From positions 620,001-684,000 of the forward strand of contig VCCI02000001.1 of assembly GCA_005938025.2 (NCBI GenBank): 64,000 bases of DNA, written 5' to 3'. The notes under the pieces were generated by a model. That model was not told where the DNA came from, searched no databases, and was given only the letters and a program-made list of their open reading frames with translations. This stretch comes from Inquilinus sp. KBS0705 (GTDB lineage: Bacteria; Bacteroidota; Bacteroidia; Sphingobacteriales; Sphingobacteriaceae). Made by a program: the position numbers and the translations under genes. Shown here one piece after another: positions 46,292 to 55,155 of this stretch (positions are counted from its first letter, which is position 1; each line of letters begins with the position of its first letter).

Positions 46292-46780
46292 ATGGAAAAT
46301 TGGATTCAGGAAGTTATTTCGAAATGAAAGTTGGAGGACGTTAAATTAAACCCTCCCGCTACTGTCAGCGATATTAAAGAAACTGAATCCATTTTAGGTT
46401 TCAAATTTCCATCTGATTTTAAAGAATTTTATTTGGCTGCAAATGGCTTTGAAGATTGGGATATGCAAGAAAATAACTTTTCGTTTTGGCCGCTAAATAG
46501 AATAATTGAGGAGCATAATAAGGCTGATAACAAATCTTTTATTGGCTTTAGCGACTGGTTAATCCGATGTAATGCTATAGGTTTTATTAAAGAATCATCA
46601 GGTATTTATAAGGATCATCAGATTGATATTGGTAGTAGACCTATTCAATCTGGAGTTATTGTTACTTCGAAAGATGCATTTGGGAAGTCGAAAGAATATT
46701 TAAATGTCATTGATATAATAGCAGAGACTTTTAAGGAGATTGTTTTCATGATAAATATAGGAACCGGCGATATTTACTAA
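46292..46780 (+). pseudogene. SMI1/KNR4-family gene with in-frame TGA at codon 12
   Basis: ATG 46292 reads MENWIQEVISK, then TGA (46325-46327), then continues in the same frame KLEDVKLNPPATVSDIKETESILGFKFPSDFKEFYLAANG, a typical SMI1/KNR4 start. The remaining 149 codons from TTG 46331 are intact. Either a nonsense mutation cost the N-terminal helix, or translation restarts at TTG 46331. SMI1/KNR4 proteins are often immunity proteins of contact-dependent toxins. Confidence 0.6.
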
Positions 46781-46781
46781 C

Positions 46782-47678
46782 ATGGCAAAAGCCAATTTCG
46801 ATAAGCTTCCCCTTCAGGGGGCTGGGGGGCACGCCTTAAAGCACTTCCTCGACCAAAAAGTAGCGCAATACAACCGCCCGGAGTTTATCGCTAACGACCC
46901 GGTAAGCATACCGCATTTGTTTACCAAAAAGCAGGACATCGAGATAATGGGTTTTTGGGCTGCTACACTGGCCTGGGGGCAAAGGGTTACCATCATTAAT
47001 AAGTGTAAGGAGCTCATCAGCCTGATGGATGGCGCACCTTATGATTTTATCATCAACCACCAGGAGGTGGACCTAAAAAAGTTATTATACTTTAAGCACC
47101 GCACTTTTAACGATATCGATACACTATACTTCATTAGCTTCTTCAGGCAGCATTACCAGCGGTTCGAGAGCCTGGAAGATGCGTTTGTGCCCCATGCCGG
47201 GCCCCCCAACCCCCTAAAGGGGGAGCCGGATAGACTTGTTGCTAATCAAAAGTTCCCCCTTCAGGGGGCGGAGGGGGCCCTAAACTACTTTCGCGCCTAT
47301 TTTATCTCTTTGGCCGATTTTCCTAATCGCACGAAAAAGCATGTGTCCTCGCCCTCGCAAAAATCGACCTGTAAAAGGTTGAATATGTTTTTACGCTGGA
47401 TGGTGCGTAAAGATGATATGGGTGTAGATTTTGGTATATGGAAAAAGCTATCACCTGCCGACCTGATATGCCCCTGCGACCTGCATGTAGACCGTGTGGC
47501 CCGCCATTTAAAACTAATAACCCGCAAACAAACCGACTGGCAAACCGCAGTAGAGTTAACCGAAAACCTTAAGCAACTTGACCCTAACGACCCGGTAAAA
47601 TATGATTTTGCCCTGTTTGGCTTAGGTATAGAACAACGCTGGGGTATGGAAGGCATTTTGCCCGATTTTATTGGGTGA
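46782..47678 (+). CDS. TIGR02757/DUF2400 family protein carrying palindromic-repeat insertions
   Basis: 298 aa. Conserved core: NDPVSIPHLFTKKQDIEI, LAWGQRVTIINKC, FKHRTFNDIDTLYFI, RTKKHVSSPSQKSTCKRLNMFLRWMVRKDDMGVDFGIW. Two stretches look foreign: residues about 7-16 (LPLQGAGG) and about 141-166 (GPPNPLKGEP...KFPLQGAEG). These are encoded by the GC-rich palindromic repeats inserted in frame. The family is conserved in Bacteroidota with unknown activity. Confidence 0.85.
   Translation: MAKANFDKLPLQGAGGHALKHFLDQKVAQYNRPEFIANDPVSIPHLFTKKQDIEIMGFWAATLAWGQRVTIINKCKELISLMDGAPYDFIINHQEVDLKKLLYFKHRTFNDIDTLYFISFFRQHYQRFESLEDAFVPHAGPPNPLKGEPDRLVANQKFPLQGAEGALNYFRAYFISLADFPNRTKKHVSSPSQKSTCKRLNMFLRWMVRKDDMGVDFGIWKKLSPADLICPCDLHVDRVARHLKLITRKQTDWQTAVELTENLKQLDPNDPVKYDFALFGLGIEQRWGMEGILPDFIG
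46808..46829. repeat. palindromic repeat copy 2 inside DUF2400 gene
   Basis: TCCCCTTCAGGGGGCTGGGG plus GG, the reverse orientation of copy 1, near the 5' end of the coding sequence. Confidence 0.6.
47202..47277. repeat. inverted pair of palindromic repeats (copies 3 and 4) inside DUF2400 gene
   Basis: Copy 3 (47202-47225, CCCCCCAACCCCCTAAAGGG...) and copy 4 (47253-47277, TTCCCCCTTCAGGGGGCGGA...) face each other across 27 bp. The 76-bp unit preserves the reading frame. Confidence 0.65.
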
Positions 47679-47848
47679 ATATTTAGCTGTAGGGTGACCC
47701 ATCGAACCACCAATTCCACCCAAATAGGAAATATACTAACTGGCTTATTTCAATTCCTAAAATTAGATATGCGAAATAAAAGCAATGTTGATTCTATAAA
47801 TTGATTTAAATATTCGGAATTAATGAGACCATGTGATTATACCAAACA

Positions 47849-50800
47849 TTATCTAAAGTTCCTTCCTTTATAAAAAACCTGCTCTTGCTTATTTGCCTGT
47901 TGGTCGCCTTTATTACCACCATGATGCGGTTTTGTGGTTTCATCTGCTCGTGATAAAGTTATTAATGGCAAATCATTATAATTTACTGTTGATAAACCAC
48001 GCAGCATGTTATTTAAATTAAAACAGCGATTAGCAACTACATGGATCACTTCTCCTTCTATTTGTAACTTGCCTTCCACCATAAATAAACGTGACTGGAT
48101 GATCTCTTTACGGTATTTATCAAATAGCCTTTCCCAAACAACAATGTTGGCAGCACCTGTCTCATCTTCAAGGGTCATAAATAACACCCCTTTAGCAGTT
48201 CCCGGGCGTTGGCGAACGGTGATTAAACCAGTTACTTTTACAGGGTCACCATTTTTTATCTTTTTAAGGTCGGCAATTTTTGTATTGTGCAGTAAGGTGA
48301 GTTTTTCTCTTACTAAAGCAACCGGATGATTTTTTAGTGATAAACCCATTGAAGAATAATCCTGTACTACATGCTCGCCCTCCGTCATTAAAGGCAATTG
48401 TATTTGCACTTCTTTTACACTTTCGGATGGTGTACCTTCAAAAAGCGCCATTGGCCTATCGCCTAAAGCTGATACTTCCCATAAAGCTTTACGGCGGTCT
48501 GCACCTAATGAGCGGAAAGCATCTGCATCAGCTAATTTTTCTAAAGCAGCTTCGGGAACACCTGCACTGCGTAATTGATTAATGTGAATATACAGTTGCT
48601 TACGTGCGGCTACTAATAATTGTATATCATCCTCACGCAAACCTTTAACCTGCCTAAAGCCTAGCCTTACTACATAGTAATCGCCTTCCTTTTTTTCTAA
48701 CGTATTATCCCAAAAAGAATGATTTACATCTACCGGTACTACCTTAACCTGGTGGTCTATAGCATCCCGTACTATTTGTGCAGGTTGATAAAAACCCATA
48801 GGCTGGCTATTTAGCAAAGCCACGCAGAATACATCAGGATAATAATATTTAAGCCATGATGATATATATACCAATAATGCGAAAGAAGCAGCGTGACTTT
48901 CGGGAAATCCATAACCTTCAAAGCCCTGCAATTGCTTAAATACACGTCTCGAAAAACCTTCTTCATACCCTCTGGCTACCATACCATCAACCATCTTTTT
49001 TTCGTATAAACCTAATTTACCATTGGCCTTAAAGCTGGCCATACTTCGCCGTAATTCGTCTGCTTCAGCAGGTGTAAAACCAGCAGCAACAATAGCAATC
49101 TCCATCGCTTGTTCCTGAAATAAGGGTACTCCTAATGTACGCCCTAATATTTCCTTTAATTCTTGGGATGGGTATTCAACGGGTTCTTCACCATTTCGCC
49201 TGCGTAAGTATGGATGTACCATATCCCCCTGTATGGGCCCGGGGCGAACAATAGCTACTTCTATCACCAGATCATAAAACTCTTTTGGTTTAAGGCGTGG
49301 CAACATAGACATTTGCGCCCGGCTTTCAATCTGAAATACACCTATAGTATCAGCATGGCAAATCATATCATAAACCTTGTGGTCATCCTGTGGTACATTA
49401 GCTAAAGTGAGTTTTTTACCATAGTGTTGTTGTACTAAATCAAATGCCTTGCGTATCATAGTGAGCATACCTAAGCCCAGGACATCTACTTTTAAAATGC
49501 TTAAAGCCTCCAAATCATCTTTGTTCCACTCCAGTTGCGTACGGTTTTCCATCCGTGCGTTTATTATTGGGCAAAGGTCTGATAGCTTATTATCTGTAAT
49601 TACAAACCCTCCTGTATGCTGGCCTAATTGGCGGGGGAAACCCATTAGTTGCGTAGTTAACTCCAGCACTTTATAAATAAGCGGATCTTGTGGATTCAGC
49701 CCTTGCTCACGTAACCGTTTTTCATCAAAACCCTCTTCGCTGAAATCCCATATGGTAGCTCCAACACGTTTGATAGTATCTTCTGATAACCCCATCGCTT
49801 TACCAGCATCACGTATTGCTCCCCGGTGTCGTTCCTGTGTTACTGTAGCAACTATAGCTGCATGTTCGCGCCCGTAATCTTCATATATATACTGAATGAT
49901 CTCTTCCCTTCGTTCATGCTCAAAATCAACATCTATATCAGGCCACTCTTCTCGTGCGTCAGACATAAAGCGGGAAAATAACAGTCGGGACTTCATAGGA
50001 TCGACCGCTGTAATAGATAAACAATAGCAAACCGTAGAGTTAGCAGCTGAGCCACGCCCCTGATGCAGAATACCTAATTCTTCAGCCTTTTGAGTGTATT
50101 TGTAAACCCGGAGGAAATAGGGTGCCAACTTTCGTTTTTCTATAAAGGCTAACTCAAATTTTATCTGATCGGCAACCTTTGCGGATACACCCTCCGGATA
50201 CCGTTCATTTGCACCAGCCCAGGTATATTTAGTTAGTCGTTGCTGTGGTGTTAAGCCATCAATTATCTTTTCTTCAGGCTCAATATATTTTAATGTGTCT
50301 AATGAAAATACACAAGTATTAGCGATAGATAAGGCGTTTACAATAGCTTCAGGATACTGCCTAAACAGTCGGTGTAATTCATCTATCGGTTTAATAAATC
50401 TTTCGGCATTAGCATGCAGCCTAAAACCTGCTGTATGAATTGTGCATTTCTCACGTATGCAGGTTAAAATATCTTGCAATTCTCGCCGGGCTGCATCATG
50501 ATAATGTATATCTCCTGTGGCAACAATTGGTATACCTAATTTTGACAGGCGAGCTAACCTTTTAGCATCATCACCGCTGTAAGTACGGGTTGCGGCTACG
50601 TATAACGACTGTCCTAATTGCGCCGAATATTCTTTTATATCTTTTTTGAAATCATCATTATAATCAAACCTTGAATTTAATTCATCCGGTGGTATGATAA
50701 TAAATAGGATGCCTTCCTTATATGCATAAACATCTGATTTATATAGATGGCACTCACCCTTTTCGGCCCTTAAATTACCAACAGTAAGTAACGCCGATAG

Positions 50801-51061
50801 TCTGCCGTATGCAGCCCGATCAATCGGATAAGCAAGTAAGCTTGGCCCATCTAAAAGATCTAACCTGCAGGCGGGTATAAATTTAATACCCAGTTTTTTA
50901 GCTGCAATATGAGCACGAACAATTCCTGCAAGGCTATTTCGGTCAACGATTGCAATGGCATCATATCCATATGTGGCGGCTTGTTCTACTAATTCCTCGG
51001 GATGGGAGCCACCACGTAAAAAGGTAAAGTTTGAAGTAGTTTGTAATTCGGCATATCTCAT
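47849..51061 (-). CDS. dnaE2: error-prone DNA polymerase III alpha, DnaE2/ImuC type
   Basis: 1070 aa from ATG 51061. The PHP domain (YAELQTTSNFTFLRGGSHPEELVEQA) is followed by the Pol III alpha core (GRGSAANSTVCYCL; the catalytic Asps in EWPDIDVDFEH) and a C-terminal OB domain (PVKVTGLITVRQRPGTAKGVLFMTLEDE). About 1070 residues without the replicative C-terminal extension fits DnaE2/ImuC, which extends from lesions after damage. Last gene of the imuA-imuB-dnaE2 operon. Confidence 0.93.
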   Translation of the reverse strand: MRYAELQTTSNFTFLRGGSHPEELVEQAATYGYDAIAIVDRNSLAGIVRAHIAAKKLGIKFIPACRLDLLDGPSLLAYPIDRAAYGRLSALLTVGNLRAEKGECHLYKSDVYAYKEGILFIIIPPDELNSRFDYNDDFKKDIKEYSAQLGQSLYVAATRTYSGDDAKRLARLSKLGIPIVATGDIHYHDAARRELQDILTCIREKCTIHTAGFRLHANAERFIKPIDELHRLFRQYPEAIVNALSIANTCVFSLDTLKYIEPEEKIIDGLTPQQRLTKYTWAGANERYPEGVSAKVADQIKFELAFIEKRKLAPYFLRVYKYTQKAEELGILHQGRGSAANSTVCYCLSITAVDPMKSRLLFSRFMSDAREEWPDIDVDFEHERREEIIQYIYEDYGREHAAIVATVTQERHRGAIRDAGKAMGLSEDTIKRVGATIWDFSEEGFDEKRLREQGLNPQDPLIYKVLELTTQLMGFPRQLGQHTGGFVITDNKLSDLCPIINARMENRTQLEWNKDDLEALSILKVDVLGLGMLTMIRKAFDLVQQHYGKKLTLANVPQDDHKVYDMICHADTIGVFQIESRAQMSMLPRLKPKEFYDLVIEVAIVRPGPIQGDMVHPYLRRRNGEEPVEYPSQELKEILGRTLGVPLFQEQAMEIAIVAAGFTPAEADELRRSMASFKANGKLGLYEKKMVDGMVARGYEEGFSRRVFKQLQGFEGYGFPESHAASFALLVYISSWLKYYYPDVFCVALLNSQPMGFYQPAQIVRDAIDHQVKVVPVDVNHSFWDNTLEKKEGDYYVVRLGFRQVKGLREDDIQLLVAARKQLYIHINQLRSAGVPEAALEKLADADAFRSLGADRRKALWEVSALGDRPMALFEGTPSESVKEVQIQLPLMTEGEHVVQDYSSMGLSLKNHPVALVREKLTLLHNTKIADLKKIKNGDPVKVTGLITVRQRPGTAKGVLFMTLEDETGAANIVVWERLFDKYRKEIIQSRLFMVEGKLQIEGEVIHVVANRCFNLNNMLRGLSTVNYNDLPLITLSRADETTKPHHGGNKGDQQANKQEQVFYKGRNFR

Positions 51062-51066
51062 AAGGC

Positions 51067-52563
51067 TTAGGCAAAAAAACCGTGTAAGTACCATTTTGGT
51101 GAAGCGTCATAATGCCCCAATCTAAACAACCAATAACGCTGCCCTTCGCTATCTTCTACCGCGTAATAATCCCGATGTTCTCCTTTATCGTCCCACCATT
51201 CGCGTTCTATGCGTTCGGGGCCATCTGCTTTTTGAATGCTATGCCGTTTACCTTTATAAGTAAACACTTTGGGTGGGTAATCGGGTAATAATGCCATAAC
51301 TTCTACAGGCTCGGGGTATTTTAGTAAACGTACTGGGCGTGGCCTGTCTGTTCGCCATTTTGTTGCCGGCATTTCGTCTAAAGATGTGGCTTGTTTTACA
51401 GAACGTTCCGGCCAATAATGTTCTGCAGGTAAATAACGGTGTATATTATTGGTGCCAATTTTACCGCCTATCTTATCTAATAACTCTGTTAAATTAGCAT
51501 CCTGCAAACCAGGTTCTGCAGCCCATATCTTCTCTTGTATATGATAAACATCTTCTACTTTTGATGCCTCTAACAAAAATAACTCTATACCTAAAGCAGG
51601 TTCTATTTTATTGATCTGCAATTCAAAAAGATTAAATAGATGCGAAACACTATGTGAGCCCTTGTTTGTGCTTATATCCACTTGAACCATTTTACCGTCA
51701 ATACGGTAACATTTTAAAATTGCTTTACGAATGCCCTGACCTTCGGATTGTAGGCGAGTACATAAGCCTTCCAGTAATTTTTCAATGGCAATTTCAATAG
51801 CCTTAGCTGTTCTAACAGGCTCTAAACAAGATAATCGTTCGGTATAAGGCACAGGCGATACAAGCGGAACAATTTGTTCGTCTTGCATACCAAAAGCCTG
51901 TGCCAGCCGCAATAAAAATGCTTCGCCAAATCGTCTGCGTAAAACAGTTCGTGGTATTTGCGTAAAACTTTTAACAGTACTAAACCCCAGTTTTTGCATC
52001 TTTTGTAATACAGTTATATCTAACCGTAAAGCAACCGGAGGTAAGTTAATCAACGCCTGTATATGCGCACCGCTTTCAATAATAGGCGTTGCTTTGCCAT
52101 AGCGAGCAATAGCCCAGGCTGTACCTATAGTATCGGCTATAGCGGCTCTTGCATTATATCCTGATGCCCGTAGCTTGTTTACAATCTCTTTCAAATATCC
52201 CCGCTCTCCGCCCCATAAATGCGTGCAGCCCGAAATATCCAGTATCAAGCCATTAGGTAAATCGATAGCGACAACTGGTGTATACCTGATGCACCATAGT
52301 CCTAATTGCGTTAACAGTTTAGCTTCCTTGCCATGCAAATCATCAAGCACCTGTAAATTGATGGTTATAGCTTTAGCATCGGCAGCGGCCATACCCCGGT
52401 GAATACCTTGGGCTTCGGCTGCTAGATTAGCAGCAGTAATAACCATCCGGTTACGCTCAGGAGCAACAAAAACAAAAGGCACATCCTTTAGTTCCGGCTT
52501 CCGTAGGGTTAGCCAGTCTGTCATTAAATGACGAAACCATATTGACATATAACGTTTTTGCAT
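51067..52563 (-). CDS. imuB: ImuB-like Y-family polymerase-related protein
   Basis: 498 aa. Y-family polymerase fold with APERNRMVITAANLAAEAQGIHRGM, VAIDLPNGLILDISGCTHLWGG and a C-terminal region unique to ImuB (PARPVRLLKYPEPVEVM). The position of the palm acids does not match an active DinB, consistent with ImuB as a clamp-binding adaptor. Its stop is 5 bp before the dnaE2 ATG. Confidence 0.88.
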   Translation of the reverse strand: MQKRYMSIWFRHLMTDWLTLRKPELKDVPFVFVAPERNRMVITAANLAAEAQGIHRGMAAADAKAITINLQVLDDLHGKEAKLLTQLGLWCIRYTPVVAIDLPNGLILDISGCTHLWGGERGYLKEIVNKLRASGYNARAAIADTIGTAWAIARYGKATPIIESGAHIQALINLPPVALRLDITVLQKMQKLGFSTVKSFTQIPRTVLRRRFGEAFLLRLAQAFGMQDEQIVPLVSPVPYTERLSCLEPVRTAKAIEIAIEKLLEGLCTRLQSEGQGIRKAILKCYRIDGKMVQVDISTNKGSHSVSHLFNLFELQINKIEPALGIELFLLEASKVEDVYHIQEKIWAAEPGLQDANLTELLDKIGGKIGTNNIHRYLPAEHYWPERSVKQATSLDEMPATKWRTDRPRPVRLLKYPEPVEVMALLPDYPPKVFTYKGKRHSIQKADGPERIEREWWDDKGEHRDYYAVEDSEGQRYWLFRLGHYDASPKWYLHGFFA

Positions 52564-52566
52564 GGC

Positions 52567-53292
52567 TCATCCTACATCTTGTATTTGTTGCTCCAATAAA
52601 TAGTCCTCAATGGGTTTAAATTTGCCATCTGACCACTCAATTATCCAACTGCCTTGTCTGCCATTACGTACCCGTAACAACTCAATTTGCCAACGAGGGA
52701 ATCCTAAACCCGGCAACCCATCTATAGGTTCGCTTGGCAAGGGTTTTATCTGCCAACGAGCAGCACAGGCTGTTGAACTCATTTTATTAGGCTGGTTTCG
52801 CAAAATAAAACCTGTTACCCGGCTTTGTTCTACCGCCAATTGCAAGCGTCGGGATTGCTTAAAATCAATTTTCGTCAGTTCACCTATAACTGCAGTTAAC
52901 CCGGCGCATTTTAAAGCCTCCTCCATCACCCATAACACGTCTTTATCTTTATTTAATCGTACAAAAATTACCCGGTCGGGTTTAATTCCAAATGATTTTA
53001 AAGCTGTAGGGTACACATTACCCGATAGACTGATCCATAAACATATTCCGCCATTTTGCATTAATATTGACAACAAACCACTTACGAAGCCAATGCAGGC
53101 GGTAGCCTGTTCGGCGGTATTGCAAACTAATTCATGAACTGTACCTGTAGGAAATGTGCTATTGGGGAAATTGGCTTCAATCGATCCTAATCCAAATGAT
53201 TGCCAACTGCCAAGAGAGGGCGGCCTATAACCCTCCCATTGCAAAATATCTTTTTGCAACCGGTCAATCAATTCTCTTTTCGCATCACTCAT
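52567..53292 (-). CDS. imuA: ImuA-like RecA-related protein
   Basis: 241 aa. A RecA/SulA-like core (GSWQSFGLGSIEANFPNSTFPTGTVHEL, ICLWISLSGNVYPTALKSFGIKPDRVIFVRLN) lacking a clear Walker A, as in ImuA. With ImuB and DnaE2 it forms the damage-induced mutasome. Three bp separate it from imuB. Confidence 0.85.
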   Translation of the reverse strand: MSDAKRELIDRLQKDILQWEGYRPPSLGSWQSFGLGSIEANFPNSTFPTGTVHELVCNTAEQATACIGFVSGLLSILMQNGGICLWISLSGNVYPTALKSFGIKPDRVIFVRLNKDKDVLWVMEEALKCAGLTAVIGELTKIDFKQSRRLQLAVEQSRVTGFILRNQPNKMSSTACAARWQIKPLPSEPIDGLPGLGFPRWQIELLRVRNGRQGSWIIEWSDGKFKPIEDYLLEQQIQDVG

Positions 53293-53382
53293 TTGAACAA
53301 AATCTGATCACAAATCTATGCTAATATTTTTAGTATTTTATGTAGATAATTACAAAATAATTTCCACTTTTGTTTTGCGATG

Positions 53383-53652
53383 ATGAATAACACTTATTTG
53401 ATTAATGATGCAAGAGCTTGGGTGAAACGTAAAAACGGCCCTGATGAAGTGATACGTATCATTTTAGACCTCGATAGTAGGGACGCAGCTTTATGTTATC
53501 TATTATATACAGCCTATGATAAAGAGCCTGATTATCTTGGCAGAATATTATTTGATATGGAAGGATACTGGATTTATGATGGTGAAGTTTTGACCGTTAT
53601 AGAGCAGGAACAATTAGCCAAATTTATTATAAGCTATGTAGAGCAGATTTAA
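53383..53652 (+). CDS. small hypothetical protein divergent from imuA
   Basis: 89 aa from ATG 53383 (53380 is a second ATG directly before). Acidic; pattern DEVIRIILDLDSRDAALCYLLYTAYDKEPDYLGRILFD. It shares a 90-bp AT-rich promoter region with the imuA operon, so it may be regulated with it. Function unknown. Confidence 0.55.
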   Translation: MNNTYLINDARAWVKRKNGPDEVIRIILDLDSRDAALCYLLYTAYDKEPDYLGRILFDMEGYWIYDGEVLTVIEQEQLAKFIISYVEQI

Positions 53653-53969
53653 AAAGATAGACTAATGATATAAATGTGGCATTATTTTCCGATACAGATT
53701 ATCCCCACCTGCACATTATCAGCGAGTTAGTATTGTATAGCCACCTGAACGATACCAAAGTGCTGAAAACAAGTGCAATCATCGGATAAATGAATAGTTA
53801 TTTCTTAATATATGACTTGTTCCGTTGTCTCATTTAAAAGTATCTTCGACCTTTACCCCAAATGTTCGCTCCGATTTAATTAATGGGATAATTAGAGTGT
53901 TATATCCAGTTAGCAATGGCTAAAATCGGTTATATTGATTTTATGCTATGTACAACAAGGTAGTTGTTT
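53653..53969. other. non-coding spacer with a short gene relic
   Basis: No intact gene. Bases 53677-53790 read as a 37-codon frame (VALFSDTDYPHLHIISELVL... ending TAA) without an ATG, which looks like the tail of a decayed gene. This stretch marks the border between the core block and the AT-rich right arm. Confidence 0.35.
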
Positions 53970-55124
53970 TTATAAAGTAGCTTTTTCTAATACGATTTTC
54001 ATTATAGACCTGTCGGCGTCAACGCCATACTGTGGGTTCGTTTGCAATTGCTGCTCCATACAATGCTTCATTATATTTGAAACAGGGGCCTTACCAAAAA
54101 AGTTATTCTTACCATCGCTGTCATTCCAATAAAGGAAACTTTGATGGTTTATAGCATCTATAAAAAATAAAACCCTGTTGTTCGGCCCTGCATGAGGTAT
54201 AAATGTATCCACCATTAAAACCTTGTTCCTAATTTTAATTTGTACACCTGCACATGATGAAAGGAAGGTACTTACGAACTTTGAGTAGTTGTTTCCCATC
54301 ATTTTCTTTAATTCGGTAACCACAATCGGCTGTTTAAAGAAATTTACTTCCTGCGTATATCGACCATCATATTTTAATAAAACTGTATACGCCGAGTTAT
54401 CGGTGTTTACAGGTGGGATAATTGAATTCGGCTTATCTAAGCAGTCTTTTGAAATCCACCCTTTGGATGTTTTTTTAGTCGTTACGTTTGTAAATTCGCA
54501 ATAAACAAGACCGTCCTTTTCTTTAAGAGCGGTTATTGGTTCCCCTTTCACTAAATACCCGTTTCGCCTGGAGGCACCATGCTCTGTTAAATCATAGAAA
54601 TACGCCTTTTGAGCCACTACCTGATATATTGTACCTGTTACTACCGTTGAAGGTGCGTTATTTGTTTCTACCGCATCATTTCGCCTCTTATCTGAAGTGA
54701 CATTACTTAGGAAGCCCAAGTCATTAATTCTCGTACCGTTATCATCATAGTTAGAAAATATTATGATCGATCTGTAAATGTTCCCCTTTATATTTTGCGG
54801 TTTAGCCCACAAACACTCTTTAACTACGTTAAATTTAGGGTTACCATATAATTTAAACCAGTAGGTAGTTCCATCTTCATCATTTGTTGTTTTTAAATAC
54901 TTAGTCTTAAGTGTTAATAGTGTTGAATTTTGTTGCACATCAATCAACTTTACATAACCGTTGTAGGCTTTATCTAATTTACCTTCATCAATAATAACTT
55001 TGTAAGGTACTGTACCAACGGAAGCATCAGACTCACTTATTTGGTAACTGGACAGATATGTTTTTAACTGACCAAAGCAATTAAAGTTTACAAAAAGTAG
55101 CAGCGCTATTAAATATCGTTTCAT
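53970..55124 (-). CDS. secreted hypothetical protein with SH3-like middle
   Basis: 384 aa with a signal peptide (MKRYLIALLLFVNFNCFGQ). The segment YQVVAQKAYFYDLTEHGASRRNGYLVKGEPITALKEKDGLVYCEFTN...KGWISKDCL (about 168-236) reads as a bacterial SH3 domain. The C-terminal part (LLKYDGRYTQEVNFFKQ...) is unrecognised. It lies 31 bp after the next gene upstream on the same strand, so the two form an operon. Confidence 0.6.
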   Translation of the reverse strand: MKRYLIALLLFVNFNCFGQLKTYLSSYQISESDASVGTVPYKVIIDEGKLDKAYNGYVKLIDVQQNSTLLTLKTKYLKTTNDEDGTTYWFKLYGNPKFNVVKECLWAKPQNIKGNIYRSIIIFSNYDDNGTRINDLGFLSNVTSDKRRNDAVETNNAPSTVVTGTIYQVVAQKAYFYDLTEHGASRRNGYLVKGEPITALKEKDGLVYCEFTNVTTKKTSKGWISKDCLDKPNSIIPPVNTDNSAYTVLLKYDGRYTQEVNFFKQPIVVTELKKMMGNNYSKFVSTFLSSCAGVQIKIRNKVLMVDTFIPHAGPNNRVLFFIDAINHQSFLYWNDSDGKNNFFGKAPVSNIMKHCMEQQLQTNPQYGVDADRSIMKIVLEKATL

Positions 55125-55155
55125 GTGGTAAGTTTGATTAATGTTTGATTTGAGA

